NCBI GenBank assembly: GCA_000717735.1
Contig: JOBE01000017.1
Span: 1-64,000, forward strand
Direction: 5' to 3'
DNA length: 64,000 nt
DNA from: Streptomyces griseoluteus
GTDB taxonomy: Bacteria > Actinomycetota > Actinomycetes > Streptomycetales > Streptomycetaceae
The notes beneath the pieces are model-generated. The model did not search any database. It was not told the origin of the DNA and worked only from the letters and a program-made list of their open reading frames with translations. This document shows positions 36,744 through 46,281 of this stretch, one piece after another; positions within the stretch are counted from its first letter, which is position 1; each line of letters starts with the position of its first letter. Position numbers and translations under genes: made by a program.

Positions 36744-38111
36744 ATGAGCCGGAGCACCGCGGATTCCGCCCCCTCCGCCACCCTGCCGACCCCGAAGGAG
36801 CGGCGCAGGTTGCGTGAGGCCCTCGCCCTGAGCGAGGAGCAGGTCGCCGAGGCCATGGGCGTCACGAAGGCCACGGTCAGGGCGTGGGAGACGGGACGCT
36901 CGACGCCCCGGGGCCGCAAGCGCGAGGCGTACGCGAAACTCCTCGGCACGTACGAGCCGGACGGCGCCGCGCCCTCACCCGAACGGCCGTCCGGGTCCAC
37001 GCCGCGGAAGCCACAGCCCCAGCCGAAGCGACAGCCACAGGCGCAGGCGCAGGCATCAGGACCGGGAGCGGGACCGGCGCAGTCCGGCTCCGGCTCCGGC
37101 GCCGGCAACGTCCGGCCCAAGGCCGCCGCCAAGAGGGCCGCCAAGCCTCCACGGGCACCTTCCCCCTCCCCCGCCATCGCTTCCGGCCCCGCGCGCAAGG
37201 GCGCCCCCAAGCCGCAGGAGCGGCTGAAACCGGCGGCAAAGGAGGCGCCGGTGGCCCCGCGGGCTCAGGAGGCCCCGGCCGCTCCGGCGGCGGAGGCTCC
37301 CGCCGTGCCGGGCCTCACCCCCGAGGAGGCCTTCGACGCGCTGTACGCGCACGCCGCGCCCGGTCTCGTCCACCAGACGTACCTGCTGACCGGCCGCAGG
37401 CGGCTCTCCCGCGAGTCCGTCGAGTACGCCTTCCACCACGCCTGGGAGCACTGGCCCGAGGTCGCCGTCGACCCGGACCCGGTGGGCTGGGTGCGGGCGA
37501 CGGCGTACGAGTACGCCCTCTCCCCCTGGCACCGGCTGCGCCGCGCCCACAAGCACCCCGACGCCCCGCCCACCGAGGCGAACCGCAGGGCGCTGCTGGC
37601 CGCGCTCCTGGAACTCCCGCCGCCGTACCGCCGTACCGTCCTGCTGTACGACGGGCTCGGCCTCGACCTGCCCGAGACGGCGGCCGAGACCGAGGCGAGC
37701 ACTCCCGCCGCCGCCAACCGACTGCTGCACGCCCGTACCGTCCTCGGGCAGCGGATCCCCGAGCTCGCCGAGCCCGAGGCCCTGCACCGGCGGCTCGGCG
37801 CGCTGGTCGCGGAGGCGCCGACGGCGACCCTCCCGGCGGCCCGTGCGGTCCGGACCGGCAGCGAACGGCGGACCCGCACGTGGACCCGCGCGGTGCTCGG
37901 GGTGACGGCGGTCCTCATCGGGGTCACGGGCCTCACGGCGGTGACGGCCCCGACCCGGTACATCCCGGTGAACGCCCCCGGCGAGACCGTCAACGGCGTA
38001 CCGGTGCGCGGCGGGCCGCAGAAGCTCCGCCCGGAGGACCTGGAGCTCCGCGACAAGCTGCGCTCCGAGCCGAACCCGGGCCCCGAGCGGCTGGTCCCGA
38101 CGGCCGAGTAG
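36744..38111 (+). CDS. XRE helix-turn-helix fused to an ECF-sigma-like domain and a membrane helix
   Basis: 455 residues. Residues 18-68 form an XRE-type HTH ([35 protein letters not shown]). A long Pro/Gln/Ala/Lys-rich linker (70-195) follows. Residues 197-345 resemble sigma regions 2 and 4 ([81 protein letters not shown]). A transmembrane helix lies near 382-402 with a short outer tail. GGGAGG stands nine bases before the ATG. It may be a membrane-held regulator; whether the sigma-like part still binds RNA polymerase is unknown. Confidence 0.8.
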   Translation: MSRSTADSAPSATLPTPKERRRLREALALSEEQVAEAMGVTKATVRAWETGRSTPRGRKREAYAKLLGTYEPDGAAPSPERPSGSTPRKPQPQPKRQPQAQAQASGPGAGPAQSGSGSGAGNVRPKAAAKRAAKPPRAPSPSPAIASGPARKGAPKPQERLKPAAKEAPVAPRAQEAPAAPAAEAPAVPGLTPEEAFDALYAHAAPGLVHQTYLLTGRRRLSRESVEYAFHHAWEHWPEVAVDPDPVGWVRATAYEYALSPWHRLRRAHKHPDAPPTEANRRALLAALLELPPPYRRTVLLYDGLGLDLPETAAETEASTPAAANRLLHARTVLGQRIPELAEPEALHRRLGALVAEAPTATLPAARAVRTGSERRTRTWTRAVLGVTAVLIGVTGLTAVTAPTRYIPVNAPGETVNGVPVRGGPQKLRPEDLELRDKLRSEPNPGPERLVPTAE

Positions 38112-38121
38112 GTTCCGCGGC

Positions 38122-38178
38122 ACGTGAGAGGGCCCCGCCCCCACCCGGTCACCCGGGAGGGGCGGGGCCCTCTCACGT
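38122..38178. terminator. Strong bidirectional terminator
   Basis: A 20-base perfect stem begins ACGTGAGAGGGCCCCGCCCC and closes with its complement at 38159-38178, around a loop of 17 bases. It separates the convergent XRE/sigma gene and the sucC-sucD operon. Just beyond it, GTTCAGC/TGTTCAGC repeats (38230-38275) form a short simple-sequence run. Confidence 0.85.
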
Positions 38179-38273
38179 ACTGCCTGTCAGGCTGCTGTGC
38201 GTACCAGCCTGTCCGACCGTCCGGCCTGTTCAGCCGTTCGGCCTGTTCAGCGTGTTCAGCGTGTTCAGCGTGT

Positions 38274-39158
38274 TCAGCCCGCGAGGATGGCGCGCGCCAG
38301 CTTGGCCGTCTCGGTCGGCGTCTTGCCGACCGAGACGCCCGCGGCCTCAAGGGCCTCCTTCTTCGCCTGGGCCGTGCCGGAGGAGCCGGAGACGATGGCG
38401 CCGGCGTGGCCCATGGTCTTGCCCTCGGGCGCGGTGAAGCCCGCGACGTAGCCGACGACCGGCTTGGTGACGTTGGCCTTGATGAAGTCGGCCGCACGCT
38501 CCTCGGCGTCGCCGCCGATCTCGCCGATCATGACGATCAGGTCGGTGTCGGGGTCCGCCTCGAACGCCGCGAGGGCGTCGATGTGCGTGGTGCCGATGAC
38601 CGGGTCGCCACCGATGCCGACGGCGGACGAGAACCCGAGGTCACGGAGCTCGTACATCATCTGGTACGTCAGCGTGCCGGACTTCGAGACCAGGCCGATG
38701 CGGCCCGGCTTCGTGATGTCGCCCGGGATGATGCCGGCGTTGGACTGGCCCGGGGTGATGAGACCGGGGCAGTTCGGGCCGATGAGGCGGGTCTTGTTGC
38801 CCTTGTCCACGGCGTACGCGTAGAACGCGGCCGAGTCGTGGACGGCGATGCCCTCGGTGATGACGACGGCGAGGGGGATCTCGGCGTCGATCGCCTCGAC
38901 GACGGCGGCCTTCGCGAAGGCCGGCGGCACGAAGAGGACCGAGACGTTGGCGCCGGTCTCCTTCATCGCCTCGGCGACGGTGCCGAAGACCGGGATCTCG
39001 GTGCCGTCGAAGTCGACGGTCGTGCCGGCCTTGCGGGGGTTCACGCCACCGACGATGTTGGTGCCGTCACCCAGCATGAGCTTGGTGTGCTTCATGCCCG
39101 TGGCACCGGTCATGCCCTGGACGATGACCTTGCTGTCCTTGTTGAGGAAGATAGCCAT
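38274..39158 (-). CDS. sucD: Succinyl-CoA synthetase alpha subunit
   Basis: 294 residues. The alpha subunit carries the CoA-binding Rossmann domain ([26 protein letters not shown]) and the phospho-His loop, with His251 in [24 protein letters not shown] and [12 protein letters not shown] are also typical. With SucC it converts succinyl-CoA to succinate with formation of ATP or GTP in the TCA cycle. It starts 21 bases after sucC. Confidence 0.97.
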   Translation of the reverse strand: MAIFLNKDSKVIVQGMTGATGMKHTKLMLGDGTNIVGGVNPRKAGTTVDFDGTEIPVFGTVAEAMKETGANVSVLFVPPAFAKAAVVEAIDAEIPLAVVITEGIAVHDSAAFYAYAVDKGNKTRLIGPNCPGLITPGQSNAGIIPGDITKPGRIGLVSKSGTLTYQMMYELRDLGFSSAVGIGGDPVIGTTHIDALAAFEADPDTDLIVMIGEIGGDAEERAADFIKANVTKPVVGYVAGFTAPEGKTMGHAGAIVSGSSGTAQAKKEALEAAGVSVGKTPTETAKLARAILAG

Positions 39159-39179
39159 GGCTCTGGTGTCCCTCGTCCC

Positions 39180-40358
39180 TTACTTCGCAGCCGCGAGCTC
39201 GGCGGCCTTGTCGGCCGCTCCGTCCATGGTGTCCACGCGCTGCACCAGCGGGTGGTTGGCGTCCGACAGGATCTTGCGACCCAGCTCGGCGTTGTTGCCG
39301 TCGAGGCGCACGACCAGCGGCTTGGTGACCTCTTCGCCCTTCGACTTCAGGAGCTCCAGGGCCTGGACGATGCCGTTGGCGACCTCGTCACAGGCGGTGA
39401 TGCCACCGAAGACGTTGACGAACACGGACTTGACGTCCGGGTCGCCGAGGATGATCTCCAGGCCGTTCGCCATGACCTCGGCCGAAGCGCCGCCGCCGAT
39501 GTCGAGGAAGTTGGCCGGCTTCACGCCGCCGTGGTTCTCACCGGCGTACGCGACGACGTCCAGGGTCGACATGACCAGACCGGCACCGTTACCGATGATG
39601 CCGACCTCGCCCTCGAGCTTGACGTAGTTGAGGCCCTTGGCCTTGGCGGCAGCCTCGAGCGGGTTGGCTGCGGCCTTGTCCTCGAGCGCCTCGTGCCCGG
39701 GCTGACGGAAGTCGGCGTTCTCGTCGAGAGACACCTTGCCGTCCAGGGCCAGGATGTCGCCGGAGGCGACCTTGGCCAGCGGGTTCACCTCGACGAGGAG
39801 CGCGTCCTCGGCGACGAAGGTGTCCCACAGGGTCACGAGGACCTCGGCGACCTTCTCGGCCACCTCGGCCGGGAACTGCGCCAGGGCCACGATCTCGCGG
39901 GCCTTGACGATGTCGACGCCCTTGTTGGAGTCGACCGGCACCTTCGCCAGCTTCTCGGGGGTCGTCGCGGCGACCTCCTCGATGTCCATGCCACCGGCGA
40001 CGGACGCCATGGCGAGGAAGGTGCGGTTGGTGCGGTCGAGGAGGTACGAGACGTAGTACTCCTCGAGGATTTCCGGAGCGGTCTCCGCGATCATCACCTT
40101 GTGGACCGTGTGGCCCTTGATGTCCATCCCGAGGATGTCCGTCGCGCGGGCGACGGCCTCGTCCGGGGTGGCGGCCAGCTTCACGCCGCCGGCCTTGCCG
40201 CGGCCACCGACCTTCACCTGCGCCTTGACGACCGACTTGCCGCCAAGACGCTCGGTGGCCTCGCGCGCCGCCTCAGGCGTGTCGATGACTTCACCGGCCA
40301 GCACCGGTACACCGTGCTTGGCGAAGAGGTCCCTCGCCTGGTACTCGAACAGGTCCAC
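39180..40358 (-). CDS. sucC: Succinyl-CoA synthetase beta subunit
   Basis: 392 residues. ATP-grasp nucleotide-binding domain at the N-terminus ([38 protein letters not shown]), LLVEVNPLA, and the C-terminal ligase domain with [23 protein letters not shown] and [20 protein letters not shown] 40358 begins the usual MDLFEYQA start and has AAAGGGACGG ten bases upstream. It is the first gene of sucC-sucD. Confidence 0.97.
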   Translation of the reverse strand: MDLFEYQARDLFAKHGVPVLAGEVIDTPEAAREATERLGGKSVVKAQVKVGGRGKAGGVKLAATPDEAVARATDILGMDIKGHTVHKVMIAETAPEILEEYYVSYLLDRTNRTFLAMASVAGGMDIEEVAATTPEKLAKVPVDSNKGVDIVKAREIVALAQFPAEVAEKVAEVLVTLWDTFVAEDALLVEVNPLAKVASGDILALDGKVSLDENADFRQPGHEALEDKAAANPLEAAAKAKGLNYVKLEGEVGIIGNGAGLVMSTLDVVAYAGENHGGVKPANFLDIGGGASAEVMANGLEIILGDPDVKSVFVNVFGGITACDEVANGIVQALELLKSKGEEVTKPLVVRLDGNNAELGRKILSDANHPLVQRVDTMDGAADKAAELAAAK

Positions 40359-40758
40359 GCGCGTCCGTCCCTTTTCTGATGATCGCGGTTCGTTGTCTGC
40401 GTGGGCGTGCCGCGAAGGGCAACGTGACTGCTCTGTCACAAGGAGGGCGTACACGGTGACCGTGGACGCGGCATGTCCGTCTCGCAGGTTATCGCCGAGG
40501 GCCCTGGGTCCCTAAATCGCAGATCACACCAGAGCGGTGATACGGGTCACAGAACGTAGGGGCCGGAAGGCCGTCCGTAGGGGGCGCGGGGCGGGGACGT
40601 GCGGCGTTCGCCGCAGGCGGCGCTTGGCCTTCCGGTCCCTCACGACGCGCCGGTGAAACGAGTGAGGGGCATTCCGACGCCTGTGTGATATGAGCCTCAG
40701 TCGGGGTTCCCGACATCCGTGCGGGTGGTCCTCGACGACGAATTCAGCACCACGGACG
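40359..40758. other. 400-bp intergenic region between sucC and the VWA operon
   Basis: No gene is supported. It must hold the sucC promoter and the end of the VWA operon, both on the minus strand. Possible terminators for the latter are GTCGGG-GTT-CCCGAC (40700-40714) and a larger inverted repeat, CCGGAAGGCC (40563-40572) with GGCCTTCCGG (40626-40635), which encloses a GCGGCG-TT-CGCCGC hairpin (40601-40614). The segment 40480-40560 is the most AT-rich and contains GATTTAGGGA on the minus strand as a possible -10. Confidence 0.6.
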
Positions 40759-41964
40759 TCATTCGGCGGGTATCGGCAGGGGGCGCTTCTCCAGGGCGGC
40801 CGCCATGATCTCGGGGAACAGGTCGGGGGTGCAGGCGAAGGCCGGGACCCCGAGCGCGGCGAGCGCCGCCGCGTGATCGCGGTCGTAGGCCGGGGCGCCC
40901 TCGTCGGAGAGGGCGAGCAGCGCGACGAACTGGACGCCGGAGGCCTTCATCGCCGCGACCCGCTTCAGCATCTCGTCGCGGATTCCCCCCTCGTACAGGT
41001 CGCTGACGAGGACGACGACGGTGTCGGCCGGGCAGGTGATCTTCGTCTGGCAGTGGGCGAGGGCGCGGTTGATGTCGGTGCCGCCGCCGAGCTGGGTGCC
41101 GAACAGGACGTCGACGGGGTCGTCGAGCCGGTCGGTCAGGTCCACGACAGCCGTGTCGAAGACGACGAGCCGGGTGGCGATCGACCGCATGGAGGCGAGC
41201 ACCGCTCCGAAGACGGAGGCGTGGACGACGGAGGCCGCCATGGAGCCCGACTGGTCGACGCAGAGCACGATCTCCTTCTTCACCCCCTGGGAGGCCCGCC
41301 CGTGGCCGACGAGCCGCTCGGGGACGACCGTGTGGTGCTCGGGCAGGTAGTTCTTGAGGTTGGCGCGGATCGTGCGGTCCCAGTCGATGTCCCGGTGACG
41401 GGGCCGGCTGATCCGGGCGGAACGGTCGAGGGCCCCGGTGAGCGTCGCCCGGGTGCGGGTGGCCAGGCGCTTCTCCAGGTCGTCAACGACCTTGCGCACG
41501 ACGGCCCGGGCGGTCCGCCTGGTGGTCTCCGGCATGGCCTTGTGGAGGGAGAGCAGGGTGCCGACGAGGTGCACGTCCGCCTCGACGGCCTCCAGCATCT
41601 CCGGCTCCAGGAGGAGGGTGGCGAGGCCGAGGCGGTCGATCGCGTCGCGCTGCATGACCTGGACGACGGAGCTGGGGAAGTACGTGCGGATGTCGCCGAG
41701 CCAGCGGGCGACGGAGGGCGCCGAGGCGCCGAGCCCCGCCGAGCGGTCCCGTCCTGTGCGGTCGCCGCCCCGGTCCGCGCGGCCGTAGAGAGCGGTGAGG
41801 GCTCCGTCCACGGCGGTGTCGGTGCCGGTGAGCGGACGGCCGGTGCCGTCGGCCTCGCCACCGCCCAGGACGAGCCGCCAGCGGCGCAGCCGCTCGTCGT
41901 CCGCCGTTCGCGCGGTCGTCCCGGTGCTGCTCATGCCGGTGCCGCTCATGCCGGTGCCGCTCAT
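40759..41964 (-). CDS. VWA-domain protein of a MoxR system (YehP-like)
   Basis: 401 residues. A helical N-terminal half (RWLGDIRTYFPSSVVQVMQRDAIDR, LLLEPEMLEAVEADVHLVGTLLSLHKAMP) is followed by a von Willebrand A domain with a complete MIDAS: CVDQSGSMAAS, GTQLGGGTDINRAL and VLVSDLYEGG. Such proteins are the VWA partner of MoxR ATPases and are thought to act as metal-dependent adaptors. The start overlaps the DUF5682 stop (ATGA). The first 15 residues are a tandem repeat (MSGTG MSGTG MSSTG), giving three consecutive possible ATG starts. It is the last gene of a three-gene operon. Confidence 0.88.
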   Translation of the reverse strand: MSGTGMSGTGMSSTGTTARTADDERLRRWRLVLGGGEADGTGRPLTGTDTAVDGALTALYGRADRGGDRTGRDRSAGLGASAPSVARWLGDIRTYFPSSVVQVMQRDAIDRLGLATLLLEPEMLEAVEADVHLVGTLLSLHKAMPETTRRTARAVVRKVVDDLEKRLATRTRATLTGALDRSARISRPRHRDIDWDRTIRANLKNYLPEHHTVVPERLVGHGRASQGVKKEIVLCVDQSGSMAASVVHASVFGAVLASMRSIATRLVVFDTAVVDLTDRLDDPVDVLFGTQLGGGTDINRALAHCQTKITCPADTVVVLVSDLYEGGIRDEMLKRVAAMKASGVQFVALLALSDEGAPAYDRDHAAALAALGVPAFACTPDLFPEIMAAALEKRPLPIPAE

Positions 41965-44387
41965 GCCATGACCTCCGTACCGAGGACGAGGTGAAGGAGG
42001 GGCAGCACTGCGTCCGCCCGCTCCCGGTCGAGCGTGGCGGCGAAGCCGGGGACGCCCGGCGTGGAATGTCCGGCGCCACCGGCCCCCGGACCGCGGGCCA
42101 CCAGCTCGCCGAGGGTGCGGCGCACGCCCGGCTCGTACTCGGAGAAGGTGCGGCGCAGCAGCGGCAGGACATCGGTGAACGCCCCGGCCGGAACGCCGGT
42201 GAGCCAGTCGTCGACCAGGCCGAGGAGCCGCTCGTCGTGGACGAGGAGCAGCCCGCCGCCGGAGGCCCCGCCGACGAAGCCGTCGATCCACGCGGCGGCG
42301 CCGGCCGGCGGGGTGCCGGGCGAGAGGGCCCGGCTCATCAGCAGGGCGGCCTCGCCGTCGGCGATCCGGCCCTCGTCCAGGAGGAGTCGGGCGGCCCGGC
42401 CCCTGAGGACGCCCGGGACCCGGTCGCGGTCGGCGAGCCGGCGCAGGACGCCCGCCCAGCGGTCGGCCGGCCCGGCCGCGTCCGGCAGCAGGCCGATGGC
42501 CTGGTGCACCTCGTCGATCCGCTCGCGCATGGCGGTGGCCGCGTCGGTGTCGAGCCCGGCGCAGGCGGACGGCAGGCCGACGCAGATCCGCTCGGCCAGA
42601 CCGGCCGCGACCTCGGCGAGGGCCGCCGTGTCGGTGCCGCGGACGTCGCCGTAGCGCAGCGAGCGGGCCAGCGCCGGGAGGGCCTCGGCGAGGCGGGAGA
42701 CGTCGGTGTCGAGGGCGGCCCGGTCGGCCAGCGACCGCATCACGACGGGGAGCGCGCCGCTCAGCCCGGCGAGGAGGCACTGCTCGGCGAGGGCGGTGAT
42801 GTCGGCGAGCGCGGTCGCCGCCTCGGCCCGGGAGCGGGCCCTGGCGGTGGCGGCGGCCTCGACGGTGGTGCCCCAGACGCCCGCCTCGGCGACCTGGACG
42901 TGCTGCTCGGGCTCCCAGCGCAGCCGCCAGGTCTCCCGGAAGGTTCCCGTGCCGGCCCGGCCGGCGGCCGGCTCCCCCCAGCCGACGCCGAGGAGCCGCA
43001 GCCGGTGAAGCAGCCGGCTGCGCTCGCCGTCCATGTCCTTGCGGAGGTCGAGTTCGAGCGTGCGCTCGGTGGCCTCGGGCTTGAGGCGCAGGCTCCGCCG
43101 GCGGCGGGCCAGGTCGCGCTGGAGGGGTACGGCGGGCGCGCCGGCCGGGACCTCGCCGAGGACGTCGCCGACGACCAGGCGGTCCCGGACGAGGTCGAGG
43201 GGCACGTCGGAGCCCTCGCACAGGACGGATCGGACGGCGTCGGTCGTCTCGTCGAGGCCGGGGGCCGGCCGGCCGCGCAGGGCGGCGAGGTTCCGGGCGA
43301 GCCGGACGGCCTCGATGACATGGGCGGAGGAGACGGGGTGGTCCTCGGCCCTGAGGAGCCCGGCGACCTTGGTCATCCAGCGCTCGACGGGGCGGTCGGG
43401 GGCGGCGTAGAGGTGCTCGTACCAGCCGGGCGCGTCGATCCCCGCGCCGTACCCCGAGCGGCGGGCGAGCCTGCGGTGGGTCCAGGGGACCCAGGTCAGC
43501 TCGGTCTTCACCTTGGGCAGGCCCTTGAGCAGGGCGCGGTCGGCGGCGACGGTGGTCTTCCGGGTGAGGGCGGGGACGTGCCAGGCGCCGCAGACGACGG
43601 CGACGGAGTCCCCGAACTCCTTGCGGGCGGCGCGGAGCTGGATCCGCATGTACGCCTCGCGGACGAGGTCGCGCGGATGGCCGCCGTGCCCGTACGCCTC
43701 GCGGAGTGCGCCCATGGCCTCGGCGAGGGCATCGAACGGGGCGATGGGATCGCCGGCGTCGTCGGCGGCGCACAGTTCGACGACGTCCTCCCACCAGCGC
43801 TCGGCGGCCCCGTCCCCTGCGGCCCCCGTGGCCCCGGCCGCCCCGGCGAGTTCGGCGATCGGGTCGATCCGCGCACCGCCCCCGGCGAAGCCCTCCTCGC
43901 CGTCGTCGCCGTCGCTCCAGGTGGGGTCGGAGGCGGCGAGGGTGTGGGTGGCGGGCAGGTCGATGAACCGGACGGCGGCGCCCCGGTCGAGGGCCCAGCG
44001 GATCGCGATCCACTCGGGCGAGAACGAGGCCATGGGCCAGAACGCGGCCCGCCCCGGGTCGTCCACGGCGTGGGCGAGCAGCGCGACCGGCGGCCGCATG
44101 TCGGGGTCCCCGGCGAGCGCGACGAGGGCGTCCGCCTCGGCCGGACCCTCGACGAGCACCACGGCGGGCTTCTCCGCCTCCAGGGCGGCCCGCACACCAC
44201 GCGCCGATCCGGGCCCGTGGTGCCGCACCCCGAGCAGCAACGGCCCGCCTCCGCGCCGGACCGTGGCGGGGGACGTCAGGCGCCCACCGGACGCCGGGCC
44301 CTCACCCGATGCCATGGGGTCAGCCGACGCCTTGGGCCCAGCCGACACCGTCCCCCCGTCGGACGCCATGCGCTCACCTCGCGTCAT
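41961..44387 (-). CDS. DUF5682 family protein (YehM-like)
   Basis: 808 residues. The N-terminal half has LLLGVRHHGPGSARGVRAALEAEKPAVVLVEGPAEAD (about 50-86), WPMASFSPEWIAIRWAL, and an FGDSVAVVCGAWHVPAL segment, reminiscent of TraB/ChaN-like hydrolase folds with conserved His and Glu. The C-terminal 400 residues are helical repeats (LLHRLRLLGVGWGEP, ALLMSRALSPG, ELVARGPG). The function is unknown; it always accompanies a MoxR ATPase and a VWA protein. The start is ambiguous: ATG 44387 and ATG 44369 each follow their own GCGAGGTGAGC ribosome site. It overlaps the MoxR gene by 14 bases. Confidence 0.87.
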   Translation of the reverse strand: MTRGERMASDGGTVSAGPKASADPMASGEGPASGGRLTSPATVRRGGGPLLLGVRHHGPGSARGVRAALEAEKPAVVLVEGPAEADALVALAGDPDMRPPVALLAHAVDDPGRAAFWPMASFSPEWIAIRWALDRGAAVRFIDLPATHTLAASDPTWSDGDDGEEGFAGGGARIDPIAELAGAAGATGAAGDGAAERWWEDVVELCAADDAGDPIAPFDALAEAMGALREAYGHGGHPRDLVREAYMRIQLRAARKEFGDSVAVVCGAWHVPALTRKTTVAADRALLKGLPKVKTELTWVPWTHRRLARRSGYGAGIDAPGWYEHLYAAPDRPVERWMTKVAGLLRAEDHPVSSAHVIEAVRLARNLAALRGRPAPGLDETTDAVRSVLCEGSDVPLDLVRDRLVVGDVLGEVPAGAPAVPLQRDLARRRRSLRLKPEATERTLELDLRKDMDGERSRLLHRLRLLGVGWGEPAAGRAGTGTFRETWRLRWEPEQHVQVAEAGVWGTTVEAAATARARSRAEAATALADITALAEQCLLAGLSGALPVVMRSLADRAALDTDVSRLAEALPALARSLRYGDVRGTDTAALAEVAAGLAERICVGLPSACAGLDTDAATAMRERIDEVHQAIGLLPDAAGPADRWAGVLRRLADRDRVPGVLRGRAARLLLDEGRIADGEAALLMSRALSPGTPPAGAAAWIDGFVGGASGGGLLLVHDERLLGLVDDWLTGVPAGAFTDVLPLLRRTFSEYEPGVRRTLGELVARGPGAGGAGHSTPGVPGFAATLDRERADAVLPLLHLVLGTEVMA

Positions 44388-45540
44388 GGCTCACCTCGCG
44401 GCACGCGCGGTAGAAGTCCTTCCAGCCGTCTCTCTCCCTGACCACCGTCTCCAGGTACTCCTGCCAGACGAGCCGGTCGGCCGCCGGGTCGCGCACGACG
44501 GCGCCCAGGATCCCCGCCGCGACGTCCGCGGGCCGCAGGACGCCGTCGCCGAAGTGGGCGGCGAGGGCGAGGCCGCCGGTGACGACGGAGATCGCCTCGG
44601 CCGTGGAGAGCGTCCCCGAGGGGGACTTGACCTTCGTCCGGCCGTCGGTCGTGACCCCGTCGCGCAGCTCGCGGAAGACGGTGACGACCCGGCGGATCTC
44701 GTCGACGCCTTCCGGCAGGGCCGGCAGTTCCAAGGAGCGCCCGAGCTGCTCGACGCGTCGGGCGACGATGTCGACCTCCGCCTCTGCGGTGGCGGGCAGC
44801 GGCAGGACCACCGTGTTGAAGCGGCGGCGCAGCGCGCTGGAGAGTTCGTTGACGCCCCGGTCACGGTCGTTGGCCGTGGCGATCAGGTTGAAGCCGGGGA
44901 CGGCCTGCACCTCCTGGCCCAGTTCGGGAACGGGGAGGGTCTTCTCGGACAGGATCGTGATGAGCGTGTCCTGCACGTCGGCGGGGATGCGGGTCAGCTC
45001 TTCCACCCGGGCCGTCATGCCCTGCGCCATCGCCCGCATCACGGGGCTCGGCACGAGGGCGTCCCTGCTGGGGCCTTCGGCGATGAGCCGGGCGTAGTTC
45101 CAGCCGTACCGGACGGCTTCCTCGGGGGTCCCGGCGGTGCCCTGCACGAGGAGGGTGGAGTCGCCGCTGACGGCGGCGGCGAGGTGCTCGGAGACCCAGG
45201 TCTTGGCGGTGCCGGGCACACCGAGCAGCAGCAGGGCCCGGTCGGTGGCGAGGGTGGTGACGGCGACTTCCACGATGCGGCGCGGTCCGACGTACTTCGG
45301 TGTGATGACGGTGCCGTCGGGGAGGGTGCCGCCGAGGAGATAGGTGGCGACGGCCCACGGCGAGAGCCGCCAGCGGGTGGGCCTGGGGCGGTCGTCGGCC
45401 GCGGCGAGGGCGGCGAGTTCGACGGCGAAGGCGTGCTCCGCGTGCGGCCGCAGGACCTCGGTCACGGGCTGCGGCCGCCCCGGTCCGGTGTCCGTCTCGA
45501 CACCGGAACCGGGCTGCGCGATGGTTTCGGGCACGGGCAT
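44374..45540 (-). CDS. MoxR-family AAA+ ATPase (YehL subfamily)
   Basis: 388 residues. AAA+ core with Walker A GVPGTAKT (107-114), sensor and arginine-finger regions around PGFNLIATANDRDRGVNELSSALRRRFNTVVLPLP, and the MoxR-type helix 2 insert region. MoxR proteins act with VWA partners as chaperone-like remodelers that insert metals or assemble complexes. The neighbours (DUF5682, VWA, and across the way SWIM and DUF5691) match E. coli yehL-yehM-yehP-yehQ, so it belongs to the YehL subfamily. ATG 45540 has GGGG six bases upstream. First gene of the operon. Confidence 0.9.
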   Translation of the reverse strand: MPVPETIAQPGSGVETDTGPGRPQPVTEVLRPHAEHAFAVELAALAAADDRPRPTRWRLSPWAVATYLLGGTLPDGTVITPKYVGPRRIVEVAVTTLATDRALLLLGVPGTAKTWVSEHLAAAVSGDSTLLVQGTAGTPEEAVRYGWNYARLIAEGPSRDALVPSPVMRAMAQGMTARVEELTRIPADVQDTLITILSEKTLPVPELGQEVQAVPGFNLIATANDRDRGVNELSSALRRRFNTVVLPLPATAEAEVDIVARRVEQLGRSLELPALPEGVDEIRRVVTVFRELRDGVTTDGRTKVKSPSGTLSTAEAISVVTGGLALAAHFGDGVLRPADVAAGILGAVVRDPAADRLVWQEYLETVVRERDGWKDFYRACREVSHDAR

Positions 45541-45700
45541 GGATCCCCCTCCAGATCGTTCGACCTGCTGTGCGATCCAAGGTGCACCATGCCACTGACA
45601 ATCGGATGTATCCGCTGGTCAGGGGGAGTTCGGCGCGTGAGGGAGGGTCAGCTCACGCGTGGCGTGAGGGAGGGTCCCCTCGGCCGGAGTCGAGCGGTGA

Positions 45701-46123
45701 TCAGCCCACGACCGGGGAGACGGCGACGCAGCCGCCCGCCATCGCCTGCTCGGCCTTGGCCTCCTTGATGACCTTGCCCTGGTAGATGACCTTGCACGTG
45801 AGATCGCGCGGGTCGAGCGCGACCGGCATGACGGCCGGCGGCATGATGCCCGTCAGCTTCACCGTCTTCTTCCACGGCGTGGCCGGCTTCTTCTCCGACT
45901 CGAGCTTCGGCTCCATCGCGCTGCCCTGGCCGGCGTGGTAGTCGATGGACTCGACACCCTTGCCCGAGACCTCGTAAGTGACCTCGTAGGACTCGGTCAC
46001 GCCCTTGTCGACCTGGTCGACGGCCTTCTCGGCGACCTCGGAGCAGGCGCCGAGGCCGAGGGCCAGGCCGGCGGCGGCGAGCACCGAGACGACGGTGCGG
46101 GTGGTGCGGGTGGTGCGCTTCAT
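45701..46123 (-). CDS. MmpS-like lipoprotein
   Basis: 140 residues. Signal peptide with lipobox L-G-A-C (Cys27). The mature domain holds VTYEVSGKGVESIDYHAGQG and PWKKTVKL, which resembles the MmpS-type transport accessory fold (short beta-sandwich), and closes with two Cys (LTCKVIYQGKVIKEAK and AGGCVAVSPVVG), probably a disulfide. No MmpL partner is nearby. It lies between the two halves of the MoxR/SWIM cluster, but its part there, if any, is unknown. On the minus strand, TTGACT (46197-46202) lies upstream in an AT-rich stretch. Confidence 0.82.
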   Translation of the reverse strand: MKRTTRTTRTVVSVLAAAGLALGLGACSEVAEKAVDQVDKGVTESYEVTYEVSGKGVESIDYHAGQGSAMEPKLESEKKPATPWKKTVKLTGIMPPAVMPVALDPRDLTCKVIYQGKVIKEAKAEQAMAGGCVAVSPVVG

Positions 46124-46281
46124 TACGGGGTCCCCTGGGCGGCGGTTCGGTGGTGGATCAGTCGGTCTCGCGCAGAGAATCGTAAAGGAAGAGTAAAGTC
46201 AAATCCCTTCACCGCCTCCCCACACCCTTCGAACACGCAGGCCACAGCCGCTTGTCAGTGGCGGCCTCTACCGTCGGGGAC

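Noticed and set aside
40759..44013. One 1084-residue protein including the VWA domain
   Set aside because: The upstream part is an off-frame, Arg/Pro-rich reading of the DUF5682 gene. The ATGA overlap at 41961-41964 marks the true VWA start.
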